A stretch of DNA of 64,000 nt from Flavicella marina (GCF_009193215.1 NZ_VYVA01000001.1:1-64000); one strand, 5' to 3'. Positions 44,663 to 55,017 are shown, counted from the stretch's first letter. Translations and numbers: made by a program. Notes: generated by a model from the sequence alone, not told the origin.

Positions 44663-47600
44663 TTAAAATCCTAATTGAACACCAAGCATGAATCTTCTTG
44701 ATACAGGATAATTTCCTCTATCAACTCCTCTAGTAAAGATTCCATCTCCTCCAACTTCAGGATCATATCCTTTGTAATTTGTAACTGTCAATGGATTTAA
44801 AGAGGTCACATAAACTCTTAATTTATCGATCCCTGCTCTTTCTTTCATTTTAGGTACAGTGTACCCAATTGTCGCATTTCTTAATCTGAAATATGTACCA
44901 TCTTCTAAGAACAAATCTGATCGAGCTCTTACGTTATTATGGTACGCATTTTGTCTCGCTGTAGCAATATCTGAATCAGCATTCTGAGGAGACCACATAT
45001 GATAAATGTCTGTGTGACGTGCATTTGCATATGCAAACATTTTCGCTCCATTATAGATTTTCGCACCATGTGAGTAATAAGATTGTACGGTTAAGTCAAA
45101 TCCTTTGTATGCCAAATTAAAAGTCAAACCTGCTTCAAATTTTGCTTGTCCTGATCCAGAATACACGCGATCATTATCATCAATTTGATTGTTTCCATCT
45201 ATATCTTTGTACATCATATCTCCTAACTGAGCACTTCCGTCAATTGCTTTATATGCATCAAGCTGTTCTTGAGTTTTGATAATACCATCATGTTGCACCA
45301 AGAAAAAAGCTCCAGCTTCATACCCTTCTGCCAAGAAAGTTGTATAATCTACATTAGTCCCCATGGATGTAACCGGTCTACCATTACCATACCCTCTAGA
45401 AACTCCATCAAGGTTTGTAACCTCATTTTTGTTTTGAGTAAAAGTTCCGATGATTCCATATTTCAAACCATAACTCGTTTCGTCGTTGTAGTTAACAGCC
45501 AATTCGATTCCTTTATTATACATATTACCAGCATTCACTGTAACTACATCATATACCCCACTTGCTCTCGGATGGTAAGTCCCTGTAGATGGTGAAATAC
45601 GTTTTTCCAACAACATATCTTCTTTGTCATTATAGTAGTAATCAGCAGTAATATTTAATTTGTTATTAAACAATCCTAAATCAACTCCAATATTCCTAGA
45701 GATTGTGGTTTCCCATTTCAAGTTACTATCAACATATCTACGTTGAACAGTACCATATTCAATTTCTTCAGAAGCACCAAACGGATAATTTATTCCTGCT
45801 TCAATAATAGGTGTTGTTGAATACGGTTTGACCGTTTGGTTACCAACACCTGCATAACTTGCTCTTAACTTCAAACTGTTGACTACATTAGATTTGAAAA
45901 ATTCTTCGTTATGAATATTCCATCCTGCAGAAACTCCAGGAAATGTCCCATAGCGGTTTTCTTCTGAGAAATTTGAAGAACCATCTCTTCTAATACTTGC
46001 AGAGAATAAATATTTACCATCGTAGTTATACAATACTCTAAAAAGTTTCCCCGATAAAGTTGTGGTTCTATCCAGACTGTTCGGTTTGATACCTTCACTA
46101 GATGAAGTAAATGTTCTCAAATCATTACTCGTTGTTTCACTAAAAATTGCACCAACTCCAAGTTCTCTATATTTATATTCTTCATAAGATATCACACCTA
46201 AGAATTGCAAATTGTTTTTACCAAAACTTGTCTTATAATTGAAAATATTCTCAATAGTCTGTCTATTCGACCAAATATAATCTTCTTCTAATTTTGCGTT
46301 CAACCTTGATGCACCTGCATTTAACTCTCCATCATTGCTATATGCTAAATATTGAGGCTGATAGAAGGTTCTTCTATTCTCCCAAGAGTTCGATCCTAAA
46401 TTGATTTTATAGGTAAATCCTTTAAACAATTCGTATTCAGCATTAAATGCAAAATTCAAAGATTTAGAAACTCGTTTATCAGAATTACCTAGTTGACTAG
46501 ACAAATAACTGTATTGAATTTCATTATCTGGCGGCAAAACAACTCCATTATCTCCATTGGACTCTAATGAATTCAAAGGAGCTCTCCAGGGTCTTTGAAC
46601 AATTGCCTGTTCGTATAAGGCCCATGGTTCTTGTGTTCTATTTTCTGTCGTAAACCCAACAGTAGTAAACACCTTTAATTTTCCTTTTTTAAATTCTCCT
46701 GTCAACCTATTTGCCAACCTATCAAATCCTGAATTTATAAGCACTCCTTCTTGTTTGAAATAGTTTGTGTTTAAATTTAAAGTTAGGTTTTTTGTACCCC
46801 CTGAAATCTGTAAATTATAATTACTAATCTCAGCATTATTATTTTGTACATCTCCAACAAAATCTGTATCATAATCCAAAGCATTTGGAGTAATTATGAA
46901 TGTTGTCGGAGTTCTACCCAATGCTGCCAAAGTAACATCTTCAATATACATCTGTTGATCTGTATTCATCAAAGGAGTACCTGAAGTAATATTTTGTATA
47001 CCCGTATAAGTATTGAAGTTAATTTTCATTTTTCCTTCTTCACCTCGTTTGGTAGTAATCAAGATAACCCCATTAGAACCTCTTGTCCCATAAATTGCAG
47101 AAGAAGCACCATCCTTTAAAATATCAATTGATTGAATCTGATCAGGAGAAATATTTGGATTCCCTTCATAAGGAACTCCATCTACTACATATAATGGGCC
47201 TAATCCATCTGCATTCAACGATCCTAATCCACGGATCTGAACATTTGCAGCATCACCCGGACGTCCACTTGTTTGTTGTACATTCACACCAGCAACCTGT
47301 CCTTGCAATGCAACACCTATATCTGCTACAGGGGCAACATCAATTACATCAGAAGAAATTTTCACCACAGCACCTGTTACTTCTTTTTTCTTCTGAGTAC
47401 CATACCCAATAACAACAACTTCTTCCAAAGCAGAAACTTCTGGCGTTAAAATTACCTCGTAGCTAGCTGAGTTCGATACGACAAGTTCACTTGTTTTATA
47501 ACCAACATAGGTATATACAATAATATCATCTGGACTAGCACTTATTTCGTACACCCCATCAAAGTCGGTTACAGTACCATTACTCGTACCTTTAATAAGT

Positions 47601-47746
47601 ACACTTACACCAGGAAGAGGACCATCAGCATCTGAGACCTTTCCTTTAATTGCGCTTTTTTGTGCTTGGATAAACCCAACATTCAATAGCAACAAGGCTA
47701 TGAGAAAATGTTTTTGCTTCCAATTTGCACGTAAATTGAATTTCAT
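44663..47746 (-). CDS. SusC-like TonB-dependent transporter, module B
   Basis: 1027 residues from MKFNLRANWKQ at 47746; the frame opens at 47773 with a short atypical extension. Signal peptide to about 29, carboxypeptidase-regulatory-like domain (GKVSDADGPLPGVSVLIKG), then VVIGYGTQKKKEVTGAVVK and a plug with LYVVDGVPYEGNPNIS. The barrel ends YPVSRRFMLGVQLGF. The KKKEVTGAVVK segment is identical in both SusC proteins, suggesting they are paralogs. On the minus strand CATATTTG (47773-47780) lies 26 nt upstream of the ATG and is the likely -7 region. Confidence 0.96.
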   Translation of the reverse strand: MKFNLRANWKQKHFLIALLLLNVGFIQAQKSAIKGKVSDADGPLPGVSVLIKGTSNGTVTDFDGVYEISASPDDIIVYTYVGYKTSELVVSNSASYEVILTPEVSALEEVVVIGYGTQKKKEVTGAVVKISSDVIDVAPVADIGVALQGQVAGVNVQQTSGRPGDAANVQIRGLGSLNADGLGPLYVVDGVPYEGNPNISPDQIQSIDILKDGASSAIYGTRGSNGVILITTKRGEEGKMKINFNTYTGIQNITSGTPLMNTDQQMYIEDVTLAALGRTPTTFIITPNALDYDTDFVGDVQNNNAEISNYNLQISGGTKNLTLNLNTNYFKQEGVLINSGFDRLANRLTGEFKKGKLKVFTTVGFTTENRTQEPWALYEQAIVQRPWRAPLNSLESNGDNGVVLPPDNEIQYSYLSSQLGNSDKRVSKSLNFAFNAEYELFKGFTYKINLGSNSWENRRTFYQPQYLAYSNDGELNAGASRLNAKLEEDYIWSNRQTIENIFNYKTSFGKNNLQFLGVISYEEYKYRELGVGAIFSETTSNDLRTFTSSSEGIKPNSLDRTTTLSGKLFRVLYNYDGKYLFSASIRRDGSSNFSEENRYGTFPGVSAGWNIHNEEFFKSNVVNSLKLRASYAGVGNQTVKPYSTTPIIEAGINYPFGASEEIEYGTVQRRYVDSNLKWETTISRNIGVDLGLFNNKLNITADYYYNDKEDMLLEKRISPSTGTYHPRASGVYDVVTVNAGNMYNKGIELAVNYNDETSYGLKYGIIGTFTQNKNEVTNLDGVSRGYGNGRPVTSMGTNVDYTTFLAEGYEAGAFFLVQHDGIIKTQEQLDAYKAIDGSAQLGDMMYKDIDGNNQIDDNDRVYSGSGQAKFEAGLTFNLAYKGFDLTVQSYYSHGAKIYNGAKMFAYANARHTDIYHMWSPQNADSDIATARQNAYHNNVRARSDLFLEDGTYFRLRNATIGYTVPKMKERAGIDKLRVYVTSLNPLTVTNYKGYDPEVGGDGIFTRGVDRGNYPVSRRFMLGVQLGF

Positions 47747-48293
47747 ATTTTTTCGATTAAAGTTTAGTTCCACAAATATGATTATTATCGAAAGTCGATT
47801 TTCAGAACTTTACTAGACTTAAACCCTACGATATGGTTTTAATAGGTCAAAATCAATATGTTGTTCATAGACAAAAACTATACTCAAAAGTCAAGAACAC
47901 AAAATAAAACACTGAAAAACAACTAGTTGAGTTTTTTTTATTTAAAAAAAATATAGATGTTAAATAAAAAATTACTCAAAATGGCTATCAACTTATAAAA
48001 TCACCTAAGAAATAGCCTCCTCTAATTTATATGGTTTATTCAAATTTTCATATAAAATTGAAAGCTATTTTTGATTTCACCTCGACACAAAACAGCATGT
48101 TTTTAGAAAATATTATTAAAAACCCCTTGTAATTACTAGTAATACACAATCCAATGTCTAGTTTAATTCGATATAAAAAACAGCGATTTGCAACAAATCT
48201 TTAATTGATGTAAAGTTTTAATCAAGTGAAGAATCTCAAAAACAAAAAACACTCTAAATACATTTGAAGAACTAAACTTTTAAATATATTATC
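47747..48293. promoter_or_regulatory. Divergent promoter region of module B
   Basis: About 550 nt with no gene. Minus-strand CATATTTG (47773-47780) should serve susC. Plus-strand TACATTTG (48259-48266), a full -7 match, lies 27 nt before the 218-residue protein. TAGAC is at 47814 and 47878 (as TAGACAAAAA) and GTCTAG at 48156. The length leaves room for activators. Confidence 0.5.
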
Positions 48294-48950
48294 ATGAAAA
48301 AAATTACATTATTCAGTTTATTACTAGTAAGCACATTTTCTTTTGCGCAAACCGTTACTTGGAACAATAAAGACACCAACGTTAGCCCAGGTGAAGTAAT
48401 CGGATTGAACATCACCTATGATGCTGGTTCTGGAAACACGATCAACTATATGCACATAGTTCTAACTGAAATGACTGCTGGATGGGGGAATGTTCAAAAC
48501 TACAATGCAACTCAAGTTTTTGCAAATTTAGGTGACCCTAAAAATGATTCTGGTACAATTGATGTAAATTTCACAGTTGACCCAACTGCGCCAGAAACAA
48601 CTGCACTGACAGCAGGAAACTTCTATTTATTAAGAATCTATATCGAAGTTACTAAACCTGACACATCGAAAGGATATGCAAATGGTAATACAGTAGTAAC
48701 TCTTGAAAACGCAACAGCATCGATTAATAACATTGATGGTTCATCACCTATTAGTATCTACCCAAACCCAGTAAGCGACATTTTATACATTGATTCTGAT
48801 GTAACTATTGACACTTATAACGTGTACTCTGTTTCTGGTCAATCAGTAAAATCTCAAAAAGCTACAGGAAGTATCGATGTTTCAGATTTACAAAATGGTT
48901 TATATATTTTAAACACTGGAAACAGATCAACAAAATTCATCAAACAATAA
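48294..48950 (+). CDS. Small secreted protein with T9SS sorting domain; unknown function
   Basis: 218 residues: signal peptide (cleavage near SFAQ, residue 19), a novel domain at about 20-145, and a type A T9SS sorting domain at about 153-218 (ISIYPNPVSDILYIDS to GLYILNTGNRSTKFIKQ). It should therefore be secreted or fixed on the cell surface. The novel domain is homologous to the 139-residue protein at 40470 and looks all-beta. It has no visible catalytic motif. As the first gene divergent from susC in module B, it may be a glycan-binding accessory protein. A strong hairpin follows. Confidence 0.75.
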   Translation: MKKITLFSLLLVSTFSFAQTVTWNNKDTNVSPGEVIGLNITYDAGSGNTINYMHIVLTEMTAGWGNVQNYNATQVFANLGDPKNDSGTIDVNFTVDPTAPETTALTAGNFYLLRIYIEVTKPDTSKGYANGNTVVTLENATASINNIDGSSPISIYPNPVSDILYIDSDVTIDTYNVYSVSGQSVKSQKATGSIDVSDLQNGLYILNTGNRSTKFIKQ

Positions 48951-48963
48951 CTATTTAATACTT

Positions 48964-48990
48964 ACACCAACAAATAATATTTGTTGGTGT
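48964..48990 (+). terminator. 12-bp hairpin between the secreted protein and the GH86 gene set
   Basis: ACACCAACAAAT (48964-48975) and ATTTGTTGGTGT (48979-48990) pair perfectly around AAT, followed by TTCTTTC. It starts 13 nt past the preceding stop and ends 11 nt before the next ATG. The T-run is weak, so it may cause only partial termination or stabilise the upstream mRNA. Confidence 0.6.
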
Positions 48991-49001
48991 TTCTTTCAAA
49001 A

Positions 49002-49673
49002 ATGAAAAAACTAGCTCTAATCATATTACTAATAATCGGTTTTTCTTGTGCAAAGGAAGAATCAAATTTAAACAGTCCTCCTGTGTCACCGACAAAGGTA
49101 AGTCCTGTAAACAATTTGTCTTGTACAGAATTGACATTGGATTTAACATGGAACACAACATCAGACCCTGATGGTAACGCGCTCTCCTATATTGTTGAAC
49201 TAAGTAATGATGCTGGTTTTACAGAAAAATTATTGAGTGAAACTACAAATAACACAAACTACAGGATAAATCTAGAAAAAGACAATACATATTACTGGAG
49301 AGTGTTAGCAAAAGATATTCACGGTGCAACAAGTACAGACGAAGACATCTGGTCTTTTAATACTGAAAACACTCAAATTAGCAACCATTTACCATACCAA
49401 CCATCAAATCCGGTTCCCGCTAACAATAGCTCTATCAACACTGGTGCAGTAAAAATGGAATGGACTTGTACAGATATTGATAACGACCCCTTACTCTTTG
49501 ATATATATCTAGGAGAAACAAACAACAACTTAACCCTTATTAGTGAAAATAACGAGAACTTTTTTTACAATACAACCCTTTCCAGTGGTAAAACTTATTA
49601 TTGGAGAGTAGATGCCAAAGATAACTCTGGAGGTATTACAGAAGGTGTTGTTTGGGAGATACAGGTTCAATAA
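49002..49673 (+). CDS. Lipoprotein with two fibronectin-III-like domains
   Basis: 223 residues from MKKLALIILLIIGFSC (lipobox Cys16). Two tandem domains repeat the same plan: SPVNNLSCTELTLDLTWNTT...DPDGNALSYIVELS...NTYYWRVLAKDIHGATS (about 33-120) and NPVPANNSSINTGAVKMEWTCTDIDNDPLLFDIYLGE...KTYYWRVDAKDNSGGIT (about 130-220). The YYWRV(L/D)AKD signature is typical of cell-surface FN3-like modules. It has no enzyme motif. It lies 15 nt before GH86 and may help position the enzyme or bind glycan. Confidence 0.75.
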   Translation: MKKLALIILLIIGFSCAKEESNLNSPPVSPTKVSPVNNLSCTELTLDLTWNTTSDPDGNALSYIVELSNDAGFTEKLLSETTNNTNYRINLEKDNTYYWRVLAKDIHGATSTDEDIWSFNTENTQISNHLPYQPSNPVPANNSSINTGAVKMEWTCTDIDNDPLLFDIYLGETNNNLTLISENNENFFYNTTLSSGKTYYWRVDAKDNSGGITEGVVWEIQVQ

Positions 49674-49688
49674 GTTAAACTTTAAGAA

Positions 49689-52310
49689 ATGAAAAAATTA
49701 TTCTATTTATATATAGTACTTTGTACCACTGCCCTATCTGCACAGGTAGACGTTGATATTAACTTTAACGTAAAGCATACCGTTGGTAATATTGATACTT
49801 TTGATCGAAGCAAATTTATTACCATCCATGCTAATCAAACTGAAACAGAATGGGATGGCGATAATTTCACAAATGACCTAAGAAACGATTTCCTAAATGG
49901 GCTAGATGTGTACCTTGGAAGAGATACCGGAGGAATTACATGGAACTTAAACAATATGGAAGAAGATCCAACAAGAGCGGGATATGCTGACCCAGCTAAG
50001 ATAACGACTAAAGGTACGAACAGCAGAAACAGTTTCGCTTCAAAAACAAATCTTCACCCCTATGAAAATAGAAAAAACCACGTAGTAGGTGCACAACTTC
50101 ATCCTTTTTGGACAGGAGAGAGTCAACGTGAAACTAAATTAGGATGGAAACTAGCTAACCCAACTGCTGTTGGAGAATACATGGGTAGGTATTTCAATGC
50201 TTTCCATGGTGGAAATGGTCAAAAGCAACCAGAATGGGTTGAAGTAATAAATGAACCTGCATACGAAGCTTTAGGTGGTAAAACAGATTATACAAATTCT
50301 TTACAAGAAATTGCAGAATTTCATGTTGAAGTAGCAGATGCCATTCGTGAACAAAATTCAAATTTAAAAATTGGTGGTTACACCGTTGCTTTTCCTGATT
50401 TTGAAACAGGAAATTTCCAAAGATGGACAAACAGAGATAAGTTATTTATTGATGTTGCAGGTGAGAAAATGGATTTCTGGGCCTGGCATTTATATGATTT
50501 CCCAGCATTTGGAGGTAAAGTTGATCTTCGTTCAGGTAGCAATCTAGAAGCGACTTTTGACATGAATGATCAATACAGCATGATGACATTAGGCACAAAA
50601 AAACCTTATGTAATTTCAGAATACGGAGCGCAAACACATGATTACAATAATGAAGGATGGAGTGCTTATCGTGATTGGTTATTCTTAAAAGCTCAAAATT
50701 CTATGATGTTATCATTTATGGAAAGACCCGATGACATCGCTATCGCTATACCTTTTACAATCGTGAAGGCTGAATGGGGATTCAATCATGATAAAAATAT
50801 TCCATATGGAGCTAGATTGATGCGAAAAACCAACGAACCTTCAAGCTATACGGGACAATGGATTTACACTGACCGTGTAAAGTTCTACCAACTTTGGAAA
50901 GACGTTAAAGGTACTAGAATTGATACAAAAGCTACTGATTTAGATATTCAAGTAGATGCCTATGTTGACGACAATAAAGCCTACTTAATTCTAAATAATT
51001 TGGAGTTTGAAGCAAAAGATATAGCATTACACTTGTTCGACGAAAACAATACTTCAATTACATCTGTTAAAATACAGCATTTAACACTAGACAATCAAAC
51101 ACCTGTGATTCAAGAATCAACACAAACGTCAGCTCCCGCCAATGTAGTTTTAGGTGCCGAGTCAACCATGATTATTGAATATACTTTTAACAACAATATT
51201 GTAATTGACGAAAGCAACAGTGAAAAAAAATATTTTGCAACCAGTTATTTAAAACCAATTTCAGCAAATACAGCGATTGATTTTGAAATAAACGGAATTA
51301 CAAAAAATACATATGGAGAAGCTGTTTTAAGAGTTGGTGTTGGTAGAGATCATGGTCAAAATCTGCATCCAACAATTTTTGTTAACAATACAGAAATCGA
51401 AGTACCTACAGATTACCGAGGATACAACCAAGCAGACAAAGCAAGATTTTTCGGTGTATTAGAAATACCTGTACCCTATGCTTTATTGGAAGAAAACAAC
51501 ACCGTGCAAATTTCGTTTCCAGATACAGGAGGTCATGTAAGTTCAGTTACAATGCAAGTATTTAATTTTTCTGCAAATATTAGAGAACGAAATCCAAATG
51601 ACTTCAATGCGGATAATTACCAAATAAAAACATTGGGTATTAGCTGTGTAGAAGAAAACAATGGAGTAATCGAAATAAACACCCAAAGTCCTAATAATTA
51701 TTCTGCAGAAATTAAGGGTACTACCTATGAAAGCACAAAAAGCTTTTCTCAAAGCATACTTTTTGAAGACCTTGCTGCTGACACTTATAGTATTAAAATT
51801 ACAATACCTGAACATCCAGACTATGAAGCGAATTTTAAAGTAACTATTGACGAGCCACAACTGTTAAAAGTGGCAACAAAACTGAATAACAAAAAAAATC
51901 AGATTACCTTAGACCTATCAGGTTCTGAAGAATATCAAATATCAATCAACAATCAAATAACAACAACTTCAGAATCAAAAATATCTTTTGAACTTACTGA
52001 AAATATCAACCAGATTGAGGTGAAAACAGATAAAGAATGCCAAGGAAACTTTAGTGAACTAGTCACGATTCAAAATCTATTTCGCATCTACCCTATTCCT
52101 GCAAAAGAAAGCATTTCTCTAGCATCTCCAACATCGTTTTCTGGAGCAACTGCATATATTTACAATAGCAACGGAAAATTAAACATCACTCACAAAGTTC
52201 AGAAAACTGAAGAACAAATTGACATTCATACATTGTCACCAGGGGTATATTTTATAAAAATATACAAATCAAATCAAGAATTAGGGTACAGCAAATTTAT
52301 CGTGATATAA
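49689..52310 (+). CDS. GH86 beta-agarase / beta-porphyranase with T9SS sorting domain
   Basis: Endo-acting enzyme on agar-type galactans. 873 residues: signal peptide (cleavage near ALSAQ, residue 19), GH86 barrel at about 20-420, beta-sandwich domains at about 420-610, a further beta region, and a C-terminal T9SS sorting domain (FRIYPIPAKESISL to GYSKFIVI). The probable acid/base is Glu189 in VEVINEPAYEA and the nucleophile Glu311 in YVISEYGAQTHDY. GDxNF, AQLHPFW and FWAWHLYDFPAFGG also fit GH86. The family holds both agarases and porphyranases, and subsite residues for sulfate cannot be judged here. This is the best substrate marker in the window. Confidence 0.88.
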   Translation: MKKLFYLYIVLCTTALSAQVDVDINFNVKHTVGNIDTFDRSKFITIHANQTETEWDGDNFTNDLRNDFLNGLDVYLGRDTGGITWNLNNMEEDPTRAGYADPAKITTKGTNSRNSFASKTNLHPYENRKNHVVGAQLHPFWTGESQRETKLGWKLANPTAVGEYMGRYFNAFHGGNGQKQPEWVEVINEPAYEALGGKTDYTNSLQEIAEFHVEVADAIREQNSNLKIGGYTVAFPDFETGNFQRWTNRDKLFIDVAGEKMDFWAWHLYDFPAFGGKVDLRSGSNLEATFDMNDQYSMMTLGTKKPYVISEYGAQTHDYNNEGWSAYRDWLFLKAQNSMMLSFMERPDDIAIAIPFTIVKAEWGFNHDKNIPYGARLMRKTNEPSSYTGQWIYTDRVKFYQLWKDVKGTRIDTKATDLDIQVDAYVDDNKAYLILNNLEFEAKDIALHLFDENNTSITSVKIQHLTLDNQTPVIQESTQTSAPANVVLGAESTMIIEYTFNNNIVIDESNSEKKYFATSYLKPISANTAIDFEINGITKNTYGEAVLRVGVGRDHGQNLHPTIFVNNTEIEVPTDYRGYNQADKARFFGVLEIPVPYALLEENNTVQISFPDTGGHVSSVTMQVFNFSANIRERNPNDFNADNYQIKTLGISCVEENNGVIEINTQSPNNYSAEIKGTTYESTKSFSQSILFEDLAADTYSIKITIPEHPDYEANFKVTIDEPQLLKVATKLNNKKNQITLDLSGSEEYQISINNQITTTSESKISFELTENINQIEVKTDKECQGNFSELVTIQNLFRIYPIPAKESISLASPTSFSGATAYIYNSNGKLNITHKVQKTEEQIDIHTLSPGVYFIKIYKSNQELGYSKFIVI

Positions 52311-52476
52311 CCTAAGTAACGCGAAAATCAAATAGTTTCTAGTAATCTGACAGTCTTTGTTCAGATTTTGTCTAGTATATAATCCTACAGATATCATCAA
52401 TAATGTAGAATTTAGCTATTACCAAATCAAACCATATTTGCTTGCAAAAATTGCCTAAGAACTAAACTTTAAACTC
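52311..52476 (+). promoter_or_regulatory. Promoter region of the GH2 gene
   Basis: CATATTTG at 52433-52440, identical to the octamer before the module B susC, lies 37 nt before the GH2 start. TTTTGTCTAG at 52366-52375 is exactly repeated in reverse at 55959-55968, and ACAGATAT (52387-52394) repeats the half-site before the module A susC. GH2 thus seems to have its own promoter. Confidence 0.45.
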
Positions 52477-55017
52477 ATGAAAAAATTATTATGCATCATA
52501 GCGTCTGCAATTATGATGTTTGGCTGTTCGACTAAAAAAGAAGCATCAAACCATAGAGAACAAGATTTCAATTTTGATTGGAGTTTCCATCTTTCGCAAA
52601 CTAAGTTGAATTTAAATGATTTAAACAACAAAACATTCAAAAATGTGCAGTTGCCACATGATTGGGTGGTTGAGGCTGAATTTGATAAATCCCTCGGTGA
52701 CGATGCAATGGGTACCGGATATCTACCTTCAAAAGGATATGGGTACTATCAAAAAAAGTTCAACCTAGAGTATGATCAAAACAAAAAGACCTTTGTTCTT
52801 TTCGATGGAGTATATAACAATGCTGAAGTATATATCAACGGACATAGACTAGGTTTTCACCCATATGGATACTCTCCTTTCTTCTATGATATTTCAGATT
52901 ATCTAAACGAAAACGGTAAAAACAATCATCTGATTGTTTCAATTGACCATAGTAGATTTGCAGATAGTAGATGGTACACTGGTGCTGGTATATACAGAAA
53001 TGTATCACTAATTACAACCGACAAACTTCACATACCTATTTGGGGAACATTCATTACAACACCAAAAGTATCTAAAGAGTTGGCAACGATCTCTGTTGAA
53101 ACGAAAATTCATAATGATTACGATACTTCTAAATCAATTCAATTAGCAACCATTATCTATGATGCAAACGACGAACAAATTGGCTCATCAAAAAAGGATA
53201 TCGTTGTAAACAATGGAGAATCTAGAACCTCAAAATCGGAAATCAATATAAACAATCCTGCTCTATGGTCAACAGACACTCCTCACTTGTATACTGCAGT
53301 GACTGTTATTAAAAGTAACGAGAAGGTAATTGACAAAAGTACTTCTACATTTGGAATACGATCGATAAAATTTGATACGAACACAGGTTTTTATTTGAAC
53401 GATAAAAACATGAAGATTAAGGGGGTTTGCATTCATCATGATGGAGGAATGGTAGGTGCTGCAGTTCCTAAAGGAGTTTTGAAAAGAAGATTGAAAATTT
53501 TGAAAGATGGTGGTGTAAACGCTTTAAGGATATCTCACAACCCCGCATCAAATGAGTTACTCGACCTTGCGGATGAAATGGGATTTTTAGTTCAAGATGA
53601 GTTCTTCGATGAATGGGATAATCCCAAAGACAAACGTTACAATCAAAACGAATCAAAAAGCACAGATTACATAACTAGAGGTAATGCAGAACATTTTCAA
53701 GAGTGGGCAAAAAAAGATCTTCAATCAGTTGTCTTAAGCCACAGAAACCACCCTTCTATTTTTCAATGGAGTATTGGTAATGAAATTGAATGGACCTACC
53801 CGAGAAATGAAGAAGCAACTGGGTTTTTCAATAATATGAACTGGAATGGAAATTATTTTTGGTCAGAACCACCTCATACAACAGCACAAATCAAAAGCAA
53901 ATTAGAAACACTTCCTAAAGGTAAATACGACATCGGTAAAACAGCTCAAAAACTATCTAAATGGACCAAAGAACTAGATACAACAAGGCCTGTAACAGCA
54001 AATTGTATTTTACCTTCTGCAAGTCATTTGTCTGGTTTTGCAGACGCTTTAGATATTGTAGGTTATAGTTACAGAAGAGTTCTTTATGATTATGGCCATA
54101 AAAACTATCCAGAAAAGCCAATCATGGGTACAGAAAACCTAGCTCAATACCATGAGTGGAAAGCGGTATTAGAAAGACCTCACATCGCAGGTATCTTCTT
54201 ATGGACCGGGTTTGATTACATGGGAGAAATACGCGAACCTTGGCCAGTTAGAGTACAACCATCTGGTCTTTTGAATACAGCAGGTTTCAAAAAAGGCTCT
54301 TACCACATGATGAAATCTTTATGGACAGAAGAACCACATATATTTATTGCTACTCAAAACATAGAAAAATCATTAAATAAAATTGATGCAGAGGGAGCTA
54401 TTGTTGCCAAAAACCCAAACAAATGGAAAAAAGCTTTATGGCAATGGCATGATATTAACGAACACTGGAATTACAAAACAAATGAATTAATTGCAGTAGA
54501 AATCTATAGCAACTGTGATGCCATCGAACTTTTTTTAAACGAAAAGTCATTAGGTAAAAAAGAACTCATTGACTTTGAAGACCATATATATAAATGGGGC
54601 GTTCCTTTTCAAAACGGTACCTTGAAAGCAATTGGATACAAAAACGGCAAACAAACAAGTACACAGTTGATTACTGCAAGAAAATCAACTCATATTGAAT
54701 TGAATATTGATAAGAGCACTATCAATGCAAACAATTATGATGTTGCTCATATAGTTTTGCTGTTGACAGACACTTCTGGAAATCCTGTAAAGACAGATGA
54801 TCGTGAAATTCATTTTGAAATTGACGGAGCAGTAAAATTACTCGGTGTTGATAATGGATGGAAAAAAAGCATCCAAAAATTTCAATCGAATACGAATACG
54901 ACACACCAAGGTAGAACACTGCTTATCGTTCAAGCTAAAGATATTCCTGATGAGATCACAATTACGGCTTCAGGAGAAGGATTGAACTCTGAAAAAATTC
55001 ATTTAAAAACGAAATAG
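52477..55017 (+). CDS. GH2 beta-galactosidase lipoprotein
   Basis: 846 residues with lipobox MMFGC (Cys17). Domains: sugar-binding jelly roll (about 30-185), Ig-like domain (190-295), barrel (about 300-600), then a C-terminal DUF4982-like and Ig-like region. The acid/base is Glu436 in FQWSIGNEIEWT and the nucleophile Glu553 in KPIMGTENLAQYHEW. It should remove beta-D-galactose from the non-reducing end of agar or porphyran oligosaccharides, in the periplasm. Members of this GH2 branch occur with GH86 in porphyran loci. The next gene, the IclR regulator, has its own promoter. Confidence 0.9.
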   Translation: MKKLLCIIASAIMMFGCSTKKEASNHREQDFNFDWSFHLSQTKLNLNDLNNKTFKNVQLPHDWVVEAEFDKSLGDDAMGTGYLPSKGYGYYQKKFNLEYDQNKKTFVLFDGVYNNAEVYINGHRLGFHPYGYSPFFYDISDYLNENGKNNHLIVSIDHSRFADSRWYTGAGIYRNVSLITTDKLHIPIWGTFITTPKVSKELATISVETKIHNDYDTSKSIQLATIIYDANDEQIGSSKKDIVVNNGESRTSKSEININNPALWSTDTPHLYTAVTVIKSNEKVIDKSTSTFGIRSIKFDTNTGFYLNDKNMKIKGVCIHHDGGMVGAAVPKGVLKRRLKILKDGGVNALRISHNPASNELLDLADEMGFLVQDEFFDEWDNPKDKRYNQNESKSTDYITRGNAEHFQEWAKKDLQSVVLSHRNHPSIFQWSIGNEIEWTYPRNEEATGFFNNMNWNGNYFWSEPPHTTAQIKSKLETLPKGKYDIGKTAQKLSKWTKELDTTRPVTANCILPSASHLSGFADALDIVGYSYRRVLYDYGHKNYPEKPIMGTENLAQYHEWKAVLERPHIAGIFLWTGFDYMGEIREPWPVRVQPSGLLNTAGFKKGSYHMMKSLWTEEPHIFIATQNIEKSLNKIDAEGAIVAKNPNKWKKALWQWHDINEHWNYKTNELIAVEIYSNCDAIELFLNEKSLGKKELIDFEDHIYKWGVPFQNGTLKAIGYKNGKQTSTQLITARKSTHIELNIDKSTINANNYDVAHIVLLLTDTSGNPVKTDDREIHFEIDGAVKLLGVDNGWKKSIQKFQSNTNTTHQGRTLLIVQAKDIPDEITITASGEGLNSEKIHLKTK

